Source: Roseivirga pacifica (GTDB taxonomy: Bacteria > Bacteroidota > Bacteroidia > Cytophagales > Cyclobacteriaceae). From it: 64,000 nucleotides of DNA. The DNA is taken from the NCBI RefSeq assembly GCF_900111145.1, contig NZ_FOIR01000002.1, forward strand, positions 1,240,001-1,304,000, in the 5' to 3' direction. Below, one piece after another: positions 50,689-59,859 of this stretch. A program made the translations under genes and the position numbers. Every line of letters begins with the position of its first letter. Within the stretch, counting starts at the first letter, position 1. The notes under the pieces were generated by a model, which saw only the letters and a program-made list of their open reading frames with translations, was not told the DNA's origin and ran no database searches.

Positions 50689-51675
50689 ATGAAAATCGGC
50701 ATACTTGGTGGCTCAGGACTTTTAGGCCACCACATTGCTATTCAGGCTTTATTGCACCAGCACGAGCTGGTGCTTATTCACCGAGCCAACACCGACCAAT
50801 CTAAAATAGCAGACCTTACTTATGAAAGCCGCATTGCCGACCTCAATGATCGCGGCAGCTTAATTCGGGCTTTTGCAGGCCTTGATGCTGTAGTAAATGC
50901 CGCGGCCTACTACCCCACTATTCCAAAACCATTGGCCCAGGAGGTAAAAACTGCACGGCTTCAAATGAAGTTTTTTTTAGATGCCCTCTCGGAAAACAAA
51001 ATTGCTAAGGCGCTTTATGTCGGAGGCAGTATAGCCATACCAAAAAGAACTGACCGACAAGCCAACGAAGGCGACATCTATACCAAAGTACCAGAACTCA
51101 ACTCGGCCTATTTGCATGTAAAATACCTTATGGATGAAATGGCGCGCGAGGCAGGAAAAGATGGCATTCCTATTGTTGTTGGCATTCCTACCATGACCTT
51201 TGGCGAATACGATTTCGGTCCGTCCACTGGCCGGCTAATCACCGCTGTGGCCAACCAAAAACTGCCTGCTTACATTCATGGAGAAAGAAACGTGGTTTTT
51301 GGACGAGATGCTGGCAGAGGGCTGTTGTACGCATTGGAAAAAGGTACAGCTGGAGAACGCTACATTATTGGCGGACACAATACCGACATTAAAACATTGG
51401 TGGAGTTGATTTGCCAAAAAGCTGAAATTCCGTTGTTGGAAAAAACAATGCCGCTTAGGCTAGCAAAAATCATCTCTAAATTTCAGGAAACCCGCTATGC
51501 ACTCTTTCGAGGCGAACTCCCAACCCTTAGCGATACGGCTATAACGGTGCTTTCGCAAGGGCAGCATTTAAACATGGTAAAAGCAAAAAAAGAACTGGGC
51601 TATGAACCGGAGCTGGACTTGCAAGACACCATAAACCTTACCTACAACTGGTTTAAAAAAGTGGGCTATGTTTAA
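50689..51675 (+). CDS. NAD-dependent epimerase/dehydratase (extended SDR)
   Basis: 328 residues. Rossmann nucleotide motif GGSGLLG at the N-terminus, the active-site Tyr-x-x-x-Lys in SAYLHVKYLMDE, and AVVNAAAYYP after strand 4. Related to dihydroflavonol reductase-like and sugar epimerase-like extended SDRs. The substrate cannot be read from sequence. It follows the acidic protein by 30 bp. Confidence 0.88.
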   Translation: MKIGILGGSGLLGHHIAIQALLHQHELVLIHRANTDQSKIADLTYESRIADLNDRGSLIRAFAGLDAVVNAAAYYPTIPKPLAQEVKTARLQMKFFLDALSENKIAKALYVGGSIAIPKRTDRQANEGDIYTKVPELNSAYLHVKYLMDEMAREAGKDGIPIVVGIPTMTFGEYDFGPSTGRLITAVANQKLPAYIHGERNVVFGRDAGRGLLYALEKGTAGERYIIGGHNTDIKTLVELICQKAEIPLLEKTMPLRLAKIISKFQETRYALFRGELPTLSDTAITVLSQGQHLNMVKAKKELGYEPELDLQDTINLTYNWFKKVGYV

Positions 51676-51739
51676 GCCGCTGCTCATTCCAACCAAAGGC
51701 TGGCCCAATTGTGTCTAACTCATTACAAAGCCCAAAGAC

Positions 51740-52159
51740 ATGAACAAACTCAAAATACTTTTCGCAACCGTTTTGACACTCACAATTATGGCTTGCGAAG
51801 AAGAAGACTGCTGCGTTTACCCTGACGAATGCCCAACGAACATTGGTTGTACTGAAGAATACCGGTCTCTGCTTTTTCAGCCAACCAAAGATGGACAAGC
51901 CGTTTTACTCGATAGCTATTATGTGAAAAATCTGGACAACGATAACATCTACAACTTCACCAACAACGATACCCACGACCGATTAGCAGCCTACATAGTA
52001 GCAACTGATAGCCAGTTGGAGGAGGTTAAAAAGAGTGGCTCTACCCTTCGGTTTGTTGGCTCCGCGAATAATGAAGTTGTAATAGAGCAAGACTTTGTGG
52101 TTGGCCACGACTGCTGCCATATTGTAGGAATTGACGGTCCGTTTTATGGAGGGAATTAA
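51740..52159 (+). CDS. Cysteine-rich lipoprotein, unknown
   Basis: 139 residues with lipobox LTIMAC. The mature part starts EEEDCCVYPDECPTNIGC, a cluster of Cys residues, and ends near GHDCCHIVGIDG, so several disulphides are likely. The core looks like a beta sandwich (TKDGQAVLLDSYYVKNLDN). No family recognised. The next lipoprotein starts 4 bp later, suggesting a two-gene unit. Confidence 0.65.
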   Translation: MNKLKILFATVLTLTIMACEEEDCCVYPDECPTNIGCTEEYRSLLFQPTKDGQAVLLDSYYVKNLDNDNIYNFTNNDTHDRLAAYIVATDSQLEEVKKSGSTLRFVGSANNEVVIEQDFVVGHDCCHIVGIDGPFYGGN

Positions 52160-52163
52160 GCCA

Positions 52164-52970
52164 ATGAAAAAGTTGCTTTTATCACTGCTCATTTGTCTGT
52201 TTTATGCCTGTGATACCGAAGACACTCCATTTGATGAGCTTGAATACTCGAAATACAAGTCAAACACATCTGTTGATGAAGAAATTCTATTCATGCCAGT
52301 CGAAAACTATGACTCCAACGAAACTCAAACCCCAGTTTTAAGGCTAAAACTCGAAACTGCCGAAATATTTCCTTGCTACAACTTCGGTATTGCTACTACT
52401 CAATTCACCTTGGGCAATGAGTTAATCATAAGGCTGGAAAAAATTTCAAAATCGACACTTTGCCTAACTGCCCTAGGCCCTGCAAGAGCACAAATCGACC
52501 TTCCTGAAAGTGTTGAAAAACTAACATTTATTAATGGAAACCGAATTGATCAATATGATGTAAAAATAAGCGAAGAGAAAGTTTCCATCAAAGCACTTAA
52601 AGACTCCTTTACCCAATCCCTCTATTCGAATACCTTCAGGCTACCTGAAAATTCATTTGCCTTTGTTTGTGGTACAAACACTGATAATCAACACATCTAC
52701 AATGATTTTCTGAATATTCTAAAAGCAAACCCCAATTTACAGGAGTTCAATTTTGAAGGAGAAGGCAGAATACCTTACCCTGAGTCTTCTGATGGCCATT
52801 GGGTCAACCACCCATCGAAATACTTTAAGTACACCAGTACTGAAGTATTTAACGATCTATCAGATGTGCTTGCAACATTTACATCAGCAAACATCGAAAA
52901 GAACTCAGGAGTAAGCATTGCTCTTTATGGCTGGAACAATAGCAAGCACTATAGTTGGATAGACAATTGA
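52164..52970 (+). CDS. Lipoprotein, unknown
   Basis: 268 residues. Starts at the ATG 52164, which gives a signal peptide with lipobox LFYAC; the frame is open further upstream inside the previous gene. The mature protein begins DTEDTPFDELEYSKYK and has a central part rich in strands (LRLKLETAEIFPCYNFGIATTQ) and a C-terminal part with IALYGWNNSKHY. No domain recognised. Partner of the cysteine-rich lipoprotein (4-bp gap). Confidence 0.65.
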   Translation: MKKLLLSLLICLFYACDTEDTPFDELEYSKYKSNTSVDEEILFMPVENYDSNETQTPVLRLKLETAEIFPCYNFGIATTQFTLGNELIIRLEKISKSTLCLTALGPARAQIDLPESVEKLTFINGNRIDQYDVKISEEKVSIKALKDSFTQSLYSNTFRLPENSFAFVCGTNTDNQHIYNDFLNILKANPNLQEFNFEGEGRIPYPESSDGHWVNHPSKYFKYTSTEVFNDLSDVLATFTSANIEKNSGVSIALYGWNNSKHYSWIDN

Positions 52971-53039
52971 TTAATTAGATTATCAAGTCAGCTCCCCAAA
53001 CGGGCAAATAACTTCATTCCTTTTACTAACTTAGTCCGA

Positions 53040-53786
53040 ATGGGACTAACTAAATCCATCGACATTAACTGCGATATGGGCGAAAGCTATGGTAACTACC
53101 ATATTGGTAACGATACCGCCCTAATGCCTTACATTAATTCAGCCAATATTGCCTGCGGCATGCACGGTGGCGACCCTGTGCACATTGAACGCACCATTTG
53201 CCTTGCCTTAGAACACAATGTAAGAATTGGTGCTCACCCGGGCTACCCCGACCTACAAGGTTTCGGCCGCAGGGTAATCGCCATGAAACCCGAAGAATTA
53301 GCATCATTTATTAAGTATCAGGTAGCTGCACTTAAGGGCTTGGTTGAAGCCAATGGCGGAAAACTGGCTTATGTAAAGCCGCACGGAGCCCTTTACAATC
53401 ACATAGCACAAAACAAAGCCGATGCTCAGGTTGTTATCCAAGCTATTAGATCAATAGATTCGTCCCTTTCAATTATGGGTTTGGCAGGTAGCCATATGAA
53501 AACCCTTGTAGAAGAAGCAGGCAGTACCTTTATCGCTGAAGCCTTTGCAGATCGCAGGTACGAAATAGACGGAAAACTAAGATCAAGAAGTCTACCAGAA
53601 GCACTCATTACCAACCCGAAAGATGCTTGTGAACAGGTTTTATCAATCGCCAACGCACTTTTTACACAAACACTGGCCGGTGACAAAGTTTCCCTAGTAG
53701 CCGACAGCTTTTGTATTCACGGAGATAACCCAGCAGCATTGGCAATTGCCAAAAGCCTAAAAGAGCAAATTAAGGACAATTCATGA
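53040..53786 (+). CDS. pxpA: 5-oxoprolinase subunit A (LamB/YcsF family)
   Basis: 248 residues. SIDINCDMGESYGNY, NIACGMHGGDP and IGAHPGYPDLQGFGRR are diagnostic for PxpA, the hydrolase-like subunit of the ATP-dependent 5-oxoprolinase that opens 5-oxoproline to glutamate. pxpB overlaps its end by 4 bp and pxpC overlaps pxpB by 8 bp, forming the complete bacterial PxpABC set. It recycles a damage product of glutamine and glutathione. Confidence 0.96.
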   Translation: MGLTKSIDINCDMGESYGNYHIGNDTALMPYINSANIACGMHGGDPVHIERTICLALEHNVRIGAHPGYPDLQGFGRRVIAMKPEELASFIKYQVAALKGLVEANGGKLAYVKPHGALYNHIAQNKADAQVVIQAIRSIDSSLSIMGLAGSHMKTLVEEAGSTFIAEAFADRRYEIDGKLRSRSLPEALITNPKDACEQVLSIANALFTQTLAGDKVSLVADSFCIHGDNPAALAIAKSLKEQIKDNS

Positions 53787-54493
53787 TGAAGCTGCAACCA
53801 TATGGCGACAGCGCTTTACTGGTCAGCTTTGAAAAACGCATTGACCCAGCAATTAGTCAGCAAGTTATTGCGCTACACAAGGCCTTAAAAGACCACGCAG
53901 GAATAACATTTTCTATTCCTGCTTACCAATCGCTCACCTTGGGCTTCAACAGTACCTACCTGAACTATAACGGTCTTGAAAAATTGGTAAAAGCAACCTT
54001 TGACCAACTCGATGAAATCACCACAAACTCGGGTAGAAAAGTTACTATCCCGGTCTGTTACGATGACACTTATGCGCCAGATATGAGTGAAGTTACTGGC
54101 CTAACAGGTTGTTCAAAACAAGAGATTGTTCAACTACACACTAGCCACGAATACCACGTTTATATGCTGGGATTTGTGGCAGGTTTTGCATACATGGGCA
54201 CCCTACCCGAGGCTTTAAAAAGCCCTAGAAAAGAAACACCAAGATTAAAAGTGCACCAAGGTGCAGTGGGTTTAGCTGGCTTACAAACAGGCATTTACCC
54301 TGCCGAAGCCCCTGGAGGCTGGCAAATTATTGGCACCACGCCAATGAAAATGTTCGACCCTGAAAAAGAAAAACCGAACTTTCTTGAAGCTGGCGACAAG
54401 GTAAAGTTCAGAGCGATTTCAGAAGATGAGTACAAGATCATTCAGCTGAAAATTGAAACAGAAATTTTTGAACCAGAAATAAGCAATGGCTGA
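53783..54493 (+). CDS. pxpB: 5-oxoprolinase subunit B (KipI-like)
   Basis: 236 residues of the carboxyltransferase subdomain C/D fold: LQPYGDSALLVSFE at the start, MLGFVAGFAYMGTLPEAL and GGWQIIGTTPMKMFDPEKEKP in the middle and end. PxpB forms a complex with PxpC that phosphorylates and then hydrolyses the oxoproline. The start is taken at the first of two adjacent ATGs (53783). Confidence 0.95.
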   Translation: MMKLQPYGDSALLVSFEKRIDPAISQQVIALHKALKDHAGITFSIPAYQSLTLGFNSTYLNYNGLEKLVKATFDQLDEITTNSGRKVTIPVCYDDTYAPDMSEVTGLTGCSKQEIVQLHTSHEYHVYMLGFVAGFAYMGTLPEALKSPRKETPRLKVHQGAVGLAGLQTGIYPAEAPGGWQIIGTTPMKMFDPEKEKPNFLEAGDKVKFRAISEDEYKIIQLKIETEIFEPEISNG

Positions 54494-55379
54494 AGAACTA
54501 AGGCTGCATTTTAAAAAGGCTGGCTTCTTTACCAGCATTCAAGACTTTGGGCGTTTTGGACAGCAAGACATTGGTATTCCAATAAGTGGCGCCATGGACA
54601 AAGAGTCTATGCAAATGGCCAATTATTTGGTAGGGAATTCAGACGACACACCTGTCATAGAAATTACTTTGTTAGGGCCGGAAATTGAAATTGAAGGCAA
54701 TGGCCAAATCGCCTTCGCAGGAGCTCAATTTGCTGGCAAATTGAATAAATCTCCGCTCCCACTTTTTGAAACAATTGAAGTAAAAACTGGGGATACCATT
54801 AAGTTAAAAGGAACAAGTGCAGGCTGCAGAATTTTTCTGGCTGCTGGCGGAAAAACCACGGAACCAGCTTGGCTGGGCAGCCATAGTGCACCATCAGACT
54901 ACGTAAAGCACACTGGCATGGTGAGCCATTTCTCCGATGGTGACACACTAACTTTTCATCCGCACAAGCCAATTGAAAAACGAATAATTGATGAGGCAAA
55001 AAGGCCCATTTACACTAGCTGCACAATTTTACGTGTGGTTACAGGCCCTGACTTCGAACAGTTTGAGTTGGAGGTAATTCAGGAGTTTTTTGAAAAAACC
55101 TTTAGTATTTCGAGCGACTCGAACAGGATGGGTTACCGGCTGAATGAAACCCTAGCGCAGTACAAAGCAAAAGGCGAAGAGATATCTTCTGGTGTAATAC
55201 CAGGCACTGTGCAAATTACAGGCTCGGGCAAACCAATAATACTTACTGCCGATGCCCAAACAACAGGTGGCTACCCGCGGATAACCAATGTAGTTACTGA
55301 AGACCTAGATTTAGTAGGGCAGATGAAACCCGGAGACGAGCTCAGGTTTATGCTGGTTTCGTTAGAAGATATTAATTAG
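54486..55379 (+). CDS. pxpC: 5-oxoprolinase subunit C (biotin-dependent carboxylase-like)
   Basis: 297 residues: FFTSIQDFGRFGQQDIGIPISGAMD, LAAGGKTTEPAWLGSHSAP and the late GVIPGTVQITGSGKPIILTADAQTTGGYPRI are PxpC/KipA signatures. It partners PxpB. A hairpin TAAGGTGA...TCACCTTA without T-run (55401-55429) follows the gene. Confidence 0.95.
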   Translation: MAEELRLHFKKAGFFTSIQDFGRFGQQDIGIPISGAMDKESMQMANYLVGNSDDTPVIEITLLGPEIEIEGNGQIAFAGAQFAGKLNKSPLPLFETIEVKTGDTIKLKGTSAGCRIFLAAGGKTTEPAWLGSHSAPSDYVKHTGMVSHFSDGDTLTFHPHKPIEKRIIDEAKRPIYTSCTILRVVTGPDFEQFELEVIQEFFEKTFSISSDSNRMGYRLNETLAQYKAKGEEISSGVIPGTVQITGSGKPIILTADAQTTGGYPRITNVVTEDLDLVGQMKPGDELRFMLVSLEDIN

Positions 55380-55400
55380 GCCAGCCCCCTATAAATGTGA

Positions 55401-55429
55401 TAAGGTGACCTCCGTACGAAATCACCTTA
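55401..55429. other. Hairpin between pxpC and the small secreted protein
   Basis: Perfect 8-bp stem TAAGGTGA / TCACCTTA between convergent genes. No T-run on either side, so its role as terminator is uncertain. Confidence 0.4.
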
Positions 55430-55454
55430 ATCAACCTTAAACTAAAACTACTAA

Positions 55455-55784
55455 CTAGTGAAATATCTTGTAATACTTTGCGCTACCCATGGTAGTCAAA
55501 AGTTTTGCTTGTCTTAGCAATGTTTGTTGCTCCGAATCCATTTCTTCTGCGGAACCGTCAAACACCAATTCGTCTTGCGCATTGTATAGCTTAACTTGTG
55601 CTGGCATTTCAAACTCAGCATCGTCAAATGATGCCATATAATCTGCTACAAATTCGTTGAGTGCCGGGTTGGCAAGACTTACATGCTCCTCAGTTTTAGG
55701 AGCTGCAGTTGCTGAAGTGATAATCAGCCCTGCCATAACTACTGCAAGGCTGAATGAGATGTTCTTTTTTGTAATGAGTTTCAT
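55455..55784 (-). CDS. Small secreted protein, unknown
   Basis: 109 residues. MKLITKKNISFSLAVVMAGLIITSATAAP is a clear signal peptide (cleavage likely after TATA or AAP), followed by a mostly helical ~80-residue acidic region (NEFVADYMASFDDAEFEMPAQVKLYN, SEQQTLLRQAKLL). The ATG at 55784 is preferred; the frame is open 75 bp upstream across repeat DNA that encodes RSNFRSNFR and cannot be signal sequence. No family recognised. It sits behind an 18-bp palindrome and TTTGACC repeats. Confidence 0.6.
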   Translation of the reverse strand: MKLITKKNISFSLAVVMAGLIITSATAAPKTEEHVSLANPALNEFVADYMASFDDAEFEMPAQVKLYNAQDELVFDGSAEEMDSEQQTLLRQAKLLTTMGSAKYYKIFH

Positions 55785-55802
55785 GTTGTTTGATATTTTG
55801 AG

Positions 55803-55853
55803 TTCCGCCATATGGCGGAAATTTGACCTAAAATTTGACCGTTGTTTTTGACC
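55803..55853. promoter_or_regulatory. Perfect 18-bp palindrome and three TTTGACC repeats
   Basis: 55803-55820 is a perfect palindrome, TTCCGCCAT followed by ATGGCGGAA. Next to it, TTTGACC occurs at 55822-55828, 55834-55840 and 55847-55853 (steps of 12 and 13 bp, about one helical turn). A half-site TCCGCCATA recurs at 55925-55933. They lie 19-70 bp upstream of the small secreted protein start, as expected for a regulator binding region. Confidence 0.6.
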
Positions 55854-55943
55854 TGCCAATTAATAGCCAATCCGTATGCCAAAAACAATAAGAACCTATC
55901 TATCAAACAGTTACAAACAAACAATCCGCCATACCAAAACAAA

Positions 55944-55980
55944 AGTGTACGCTTTCGTGCATTAGAGTGAACACTTTCGT
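55944..55980. repeat. 22-bp period direct repeat AGTGnACnCTTTCGT
   Basis: AGTGTACGCTTTCGT (55944-55958) and AGTGAACACTTTCGT (55966-55980), 13 of 15 bases identical, period 22 bp (two helical turns), upstream of queA. Could be a double operator for queA or the divergent gene. Confidence 0.6.
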
Positions 55981-56030
55981 CACACTGTATCCTTTTACAG
56001 GTTTGTTCGTAGGCGTTCAAATCACTTTTT

Positions 56031-57269
56031 TTGCATCGTATTAAAGGAAAAATCTTGCCCTTGAATCAGGAAAATGCACCCGATAATTTATCGCTTTTGG
56101 TTTACGACCTACCCGAAGAGCGAATAGCCAAACACCCGCTGGACCAACGAGACAGCAGTCAGCTGTTGGTTTATAGAGATGGTGAGATCAAAGACAGTAC
56201 TTTCAGTAAGATAGGGAGTGAGCTTCCGGCAAACACCACACTGTTTTTCAACAATACCAAGGTTATTCCTGCCCGACTTTTCTTTCACAAAGACACAGGC
56301 GCACTTATCGAAATTTTTCTACTAAAACCACTTCAACCTTCTGAAGTAATAAGCCAAGTAATGGAGGCTACGGATGCCGTTACTTGGGAGTGTATGGTGG
56401 GCAACTTTAAAAAGTGGAAAGATGGGCAAACATTAAAGCTAAGCCTTAATGATGGCACAGTTGACATTACGCTTACTGCCTCGATTGAAAACCGAAGCGA
56501 AATGTGCATATCCTTTACTTGGGACAATACCAATTACTCATTTGCCGAGATTGTTGAGCTAGCCGGAAAGGTACCACTTCCACCCTACCTGAACCGAGAG
56601 GCTATTGATGCAGATAAAGAGCGCTACCAAACTGTTTATTCTGAAAAAGAAGGAGCAGTAGCTGCCCCAACAGCTGGCCTCCACTTTACTGATAAGGTAT
56701 TAGAAGAGCTCGCCAACAACGGAGTAAAAGAGAGTTTTTTAACCCTGCATGTAAGCGCTGGTACCTTTCAGCCCATAAAGGTTAAAAACCCTAAAGACCA
56801 CCCCATGCATTCGGAGCAAATGGCGGTTGAAAAACAAGCCATTGAAGATGTGATCAATAGTGAATTCGTTATTCCTGTCGGCACTACCTCTATGCGTACT
56901 TTGGAAAGCTTGTACTGGTTTGGTGTGCGTTTACTGAACGGCAACGAATCTTTCGACATTCAAAAACTGGAGATTTACAACAACAGCGAAAATTTACCTG
57001 CTAGAAAAGAATCTTTCCAGGCCATTTTAAATTGGATGAACAAAGGCGATATAAGTCAGTTGATAGGGAAAACTGAAATATTTATTATGCCGGGATATCA
57101 ATTTAGAGTTTGTAACGGACTGATAACCAACTTTCACCAACCGGGAAGCACCTTACTACTTTTGGTGAGTGCCTTTTTGAAAGGAAACTGGAAAAAAGTG
57201 TACAATCATGCGTTGGAAAATAATTATCGCTTTTTGAGCTATGGAGATTCGTCTCTCTTGCTCCCTTAA
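56031..57269 (+). CDS. queA: S-adenosylmethionine:tRNA ribosyltransferase-isomerase
   Basis: 412 residues. Transfers and rearranges the ribose of SAM onto 7-aminomethyl-7-deazaguanosine in tRNA to make epoxyqueuosine. Diagnostic blocks: YDLPEERIAKHPLDQRDSSQLLV, FFNNTKVIPARLF, AAPTAGLHFTD, HVSAGTFQPIK, VGTTSMRTLES and NFHQPGSTLLLLVSAF. No ATG gives a full-length start; TTG at 56031 is used, with TTG at 56055 or 56061 (MNQEN) equally possible. Longer than the ~350-residue E. coli enzyme by a mid-insert of ~40 residues, usual in this phylum. Confidence 0.94.
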   Translation: MHRIKGKILPLNQENAPDNLSLLVYDLPEERIAKHPLDQRDSSQLLVYRDGEIKDSTFSKIGSELPANTTLFFNNTKVIPARLFFHKDTGALIEIFLLKPLQPSEVISQVMEATDAVTWECMVGNFKKWKDGQTLKLSLNDGTVDITLTASIENRSEMCISFTWDNTNYSFAEIVELAGKVPLPPYLNREAIDADKERYQTVYSEKEGAVAAPTAGLHFTDKVLEELANNGVKESFLTLHVSAGTFQPIKVKNPKDHPMHSEQMAVEKQAIEDVINSEFVIPVGTTSMRTLESLYWFGVRLLNGNESFDIQKLEIYNNSENLPARKESFQAILNWMNKGDISQLIGKTEIFIMPGYQFRVCNGLITNFHQPGSTLLLLVSAFLKGNWKKVYNHALENNYRFLSYGDSSLLLP

Positions 57270-57295
57270 TTAACCAAAGTTTTTATATTGGCACA

Positions 57296-58435
57296 ATGGA
57301 AGAGGCTTTCTCGTTCTACGATAAGCTGATCGAATTTATTAACTCAGAATTGCCGGCTCTCGGTGAAGGTTTTCAGGTTATGGGCTTTGAGCTCACCTTA
57401 ACTGAAATAATTCTACCAATTGTCTTCATGTTTTTGGTAAATCTGCTGGGCAACCTGGTTCGATCGGTACTGATAAACCGCATATTAGAGCGCTACGTTC
57501 ACGATAGAAAAACTGTACTTTCTATTGGCAATACCACTAAGTACATCATTCTAGTACTAGGTCTGGTTGTCATTCTATCGAACATTGGTTTTAATAGATT
57601 CAATTTCGATATATCAGCCAATAAGGAGAACCCAATTACATTCTTCGATATATTACGGGTACTCTTCTTCTTTATCCTTTTAGTATTCTTCAGCGGCAAG
57701 CTCAAAACCATTTTTGTAAAGCAGATACTTAGCCGCTACTCTGACGATATAGGTGTAAGCCAGTCTATTGGCACCATTATTCAATATATGGCCATTTTAC
57801 TAGGTGGACTGTTGATCATTCAAAACACTATTAACCTAGGTTCGCTCAATGTACTGGCGGGTGCTCTTGGTGTTGGTTTAGGTTTTGGGCTTCAAAACAT
57901 TGCCAACAACTTTGTTTCGGGTCTAATTATTCTCTTTGAGCGCCCCATTAAAGTGGGCGATAGAATTGAAGTAGGCAATGTTTCTGGCGATGTAGTAAAA
58001 GTTTCTTCCCGTGCTACCACGGTAAACACCAACGATAATATTTCCATCATCATCCCAAATTCTGAGTTCATCAGCAAACAGGTGATCAACTGGAGCCATA
58101 ATGATAGAAACATTCGCTTTCATATTCCGGTTGGGGTATCGTACAATGAAGATCCGGCACAGATAAAGAAGCTATTGATGGAAGTTGCAGAAAAGCACCC
58201 CGATGTACTTAAGCGACCAAAGCCCGATGTGCTTTTCACAGAATATGCTGATAGTTCGCTTAATTTCGACCTAATGGTTTGGACAAGCTCTTACATCAGC
58301 AAGCCAATAGTACTCAAAAGTCAGTTGTATTATCTGATTTTTGAGAAGTTTAAAGAACACAACATAGAAATCCCTTTCCCACAGCGCGATCTCCACATCA
58401 AGTCGGGGTGGCCCAACAAGGAAAAGTTAAATTAA
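57296..58435 (+). CDS. MscS-family mechanosensitive channel
   Basis: 379 residues with about four transmembrane helices (around 30-55, 75-95, 110-135, 160-180) followed by the pore helix: GALGVGLGFGLQNIANNFVSGLIILFERPIKVGD is the TM3/beta-domain hallmark. The C-terminal ~180 residues are the soluble vestibule (DVVKVSSRATTVNTNDNISIIIPNSEF and FPQRDLHIK). Releases osmolytes on hypo-osmotic shock, in line with the K+ uptake genes just downstream. Confidence 0.93.
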   Translation: MEEAFSFYDKLIEFINSELPALGEGFQVMGFELTLTEIILPIVFMFLVNLLGNLVRSVLINRILERYVHDRKTVLSIGNTTKYIILVLGLVVILSNIGFNRFNFDISANKENPITFFDILRVLFFFILLVFFSGKLKTIFVKQILSRYSDDIGVSQSIGTIIQYMAILLGGLLIIQNTINLGSLNVLAGALGVGLGFGLQNIANNFVSGLIILFERPIKVGDRIEVGNVSGDVVKVSSRATTVNTNDNISIIIPNSEFISKQVINWSHNDRNIRFHIPVGVSYNEDPAQIKKLLMEVAEKHPDVLKRPKPDVLFTEYADSSLNFDLMVWTSSYISKPIVLKSQLYYLIFEKFKEHNIEIPFPQRDLHIKSGWPNKEKLN

Positions 58436-58486
58436 TCGTTTTCAATACATTAGCATGAAAACACGATACATCAGAACATTTTTATA

Positions 58487-58494
58487 TAATTTTG
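58487..58494 (+). promoter_or_regulatory. Candidate -7 element TAATTTTG upstream of trkA
   Basis: Perfect TAnnTTTG 22 bp before the trkA ATG; -33 is not matched. The trkA start itself has GAAGGAG (58507-58513) three bases upstream, a rare strong Shine-Dalgarno for this phylum. Confidence 0.5.
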
Positions 58495-58516
58495 CCACCA
58501 TAAGTAGAAGGAGCAT

Positions 58517-59857
58517 ATGAGAGTAATCATAGCAGGCGTTGGAAATGTGGGGTATCACTTAGCCAAGCTACTTTGTGAAGAAGGTCAGGATATTGTACTG
58601 ATTGACAAAGCAGCTGAAAAACTTAAACAAGCAGCAAATCAGGTAGATGCGGGAACAATTAGAGGTAACTCTACCTCCTACTCTGTGCTAGAAGAAGCAG
58701 GAGTTTCCGAGGCAGACCTACTCATTGCTGTAACCAATTCGGAAGACGCGAATATTGCCACGGCCATTATTGCCAAGCACCTTGGTGCCAAAAGAACGGT
58801 GGCAAGAATTTCTAATACAGAATTTCTATACAAGAAGGATAAGCTCAACCTAAAGCACTTAGGAATAGACGATATTATTTCGCCCGAATCTTTGGCAGCG
58901 CGCGAGATCAAAAGACTTTTAAAAGAGGTAGCAATAACCGATAGTTTTGAGTTTCAAAAAGGTTTGTTGCAGCTAATGGGCGTAAACATCGATGCGAAAA
59001 GTCCGCTAAAAGGCAAAACCATGCTAGACGTGGCCAAGCTAAACCCAGACCAGACATTTATGACGGTTGCCATTCTCCGAGATAATGAAACCATCATTCC
59101 TTATGGCAACACACACTTTGAAGAAAACGACCACGCTTACTTTATTGCCCAACCCGAAGGAGTCGAAAAACTGCTCTTTTTAAGTGGGAAGAAAAAAGAA
59201 GGCGTAAAAAGCATCTTAATCTTGGGTGGTTCGCGTGTGGGCTACCATGCAGCAAGATTGTTGAGTGCTCGCTACAATGTGAAAATAATTGAGCGCGATG
59301 CACAAAAGTGTTTCGAGTTGGCCGATCAGCTACCGGATGCCATGGTAATTAATGGCGATGGCCGAAATATGGAATTGCTAGAAGAAGAGAATATTCAAGA
59401 CATTGACGCATTCATTGCCGTAACTGGTGACTCTGAAACCAACATAATCACTTGCTTGGTGGCTAAGAAATCCGGGGTAAAGAAAACCATTGCCATGGTA
59501 GAAAACATGGACTACATACACCTATCGCAAAGCATTGGTGTTGATACCATGATTAACAAAAAGCTCATAGCGGCAAACTTTATCTTCCGTCATATTCGTC
59601 AGGGTGAAATTCACTCAATTACGAGTATTCACGGTGTTGATGCCGAGATCTTGGAATTCGAAGTGCAGGAAGACTCTAAGATTACCCAGCATCAGCTGCG
59701 TAACTTACAATTTCCGAAATCAGCTATTATTGGAGGCGTAATTCGCGATGGGCACGGACTTACCACCCCAGGCGATTTCCGTTTTCAGCCAAAAGACAGA
59801 GTAGTTGTGCTCTCCAAAAAAGAATGCATTAAGAAAGTAGAAGACTACTTTATCTAG
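58517..59857 (+). CDS. trkA: Trk K+ uptake system, NAD-binding subunit
   Basis: 446 residues: two RCK units, each with a Rossmann half (GVGNVGYHLAKLL at the start; GGSRVGYHAARLL at ~residue 238) and a TrkA_C half. DLLIAVTNSEDANI and AFIAVTGDSETNI are the paired NAD-pocket loops. It gates the TrkH channel by binding nucleotides. trkH starts 2 bp after its stop. The sequence AAGGAG upstream is a strong ribosome binding site, which decides this start. Confidence 0.96.
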   Translation: MRVIIAGVGNVGYHLAKLLCEEGQDIVLIDKAAEKLKQAANQVDAGTIRGNSTSYSVLEEAGVSEADLLIAVTNSEDANIATAIIAKHLGAKRTVARISNTEFLYKKDKLNLKHLGIDDIISPESLAAREIKRLLKEVAITDSFEFQKGLLQLMGVNIDAKSPLKGKTMLDVAKLNPDQTFMTVAILRDNETIIPYGNTHFEENDHAYFIAQPEGVEKLLFLSGKKKEGVKSILILGGSRVGYHAARLLSARYNVKIIERDAQKCFELADQLPDAMVINGDGRNMELLEEENIQDIDAFIAVTGDSETNIITCLVAKKSGVKKTIAMVENMDYIHLSQSIGVDTMINKKLIAANFIFRHIRQGEIHSITSIHGVDAEILEFEVQEDSKITQHQLRNLQFPKSAIIGGVIRDGHGLTTPGDFRFQPKDRVVVLSKKECIKKVEDYFI

Positions 59858-59859
59858 CA

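Noticed and set aside
55785-55859. 25-residue upstream extension of the small secreted protein
   Set aside because: It encodes the TTTGACC repeat (RSNFRSNFR) and would place a charged segment before the signal peptide.
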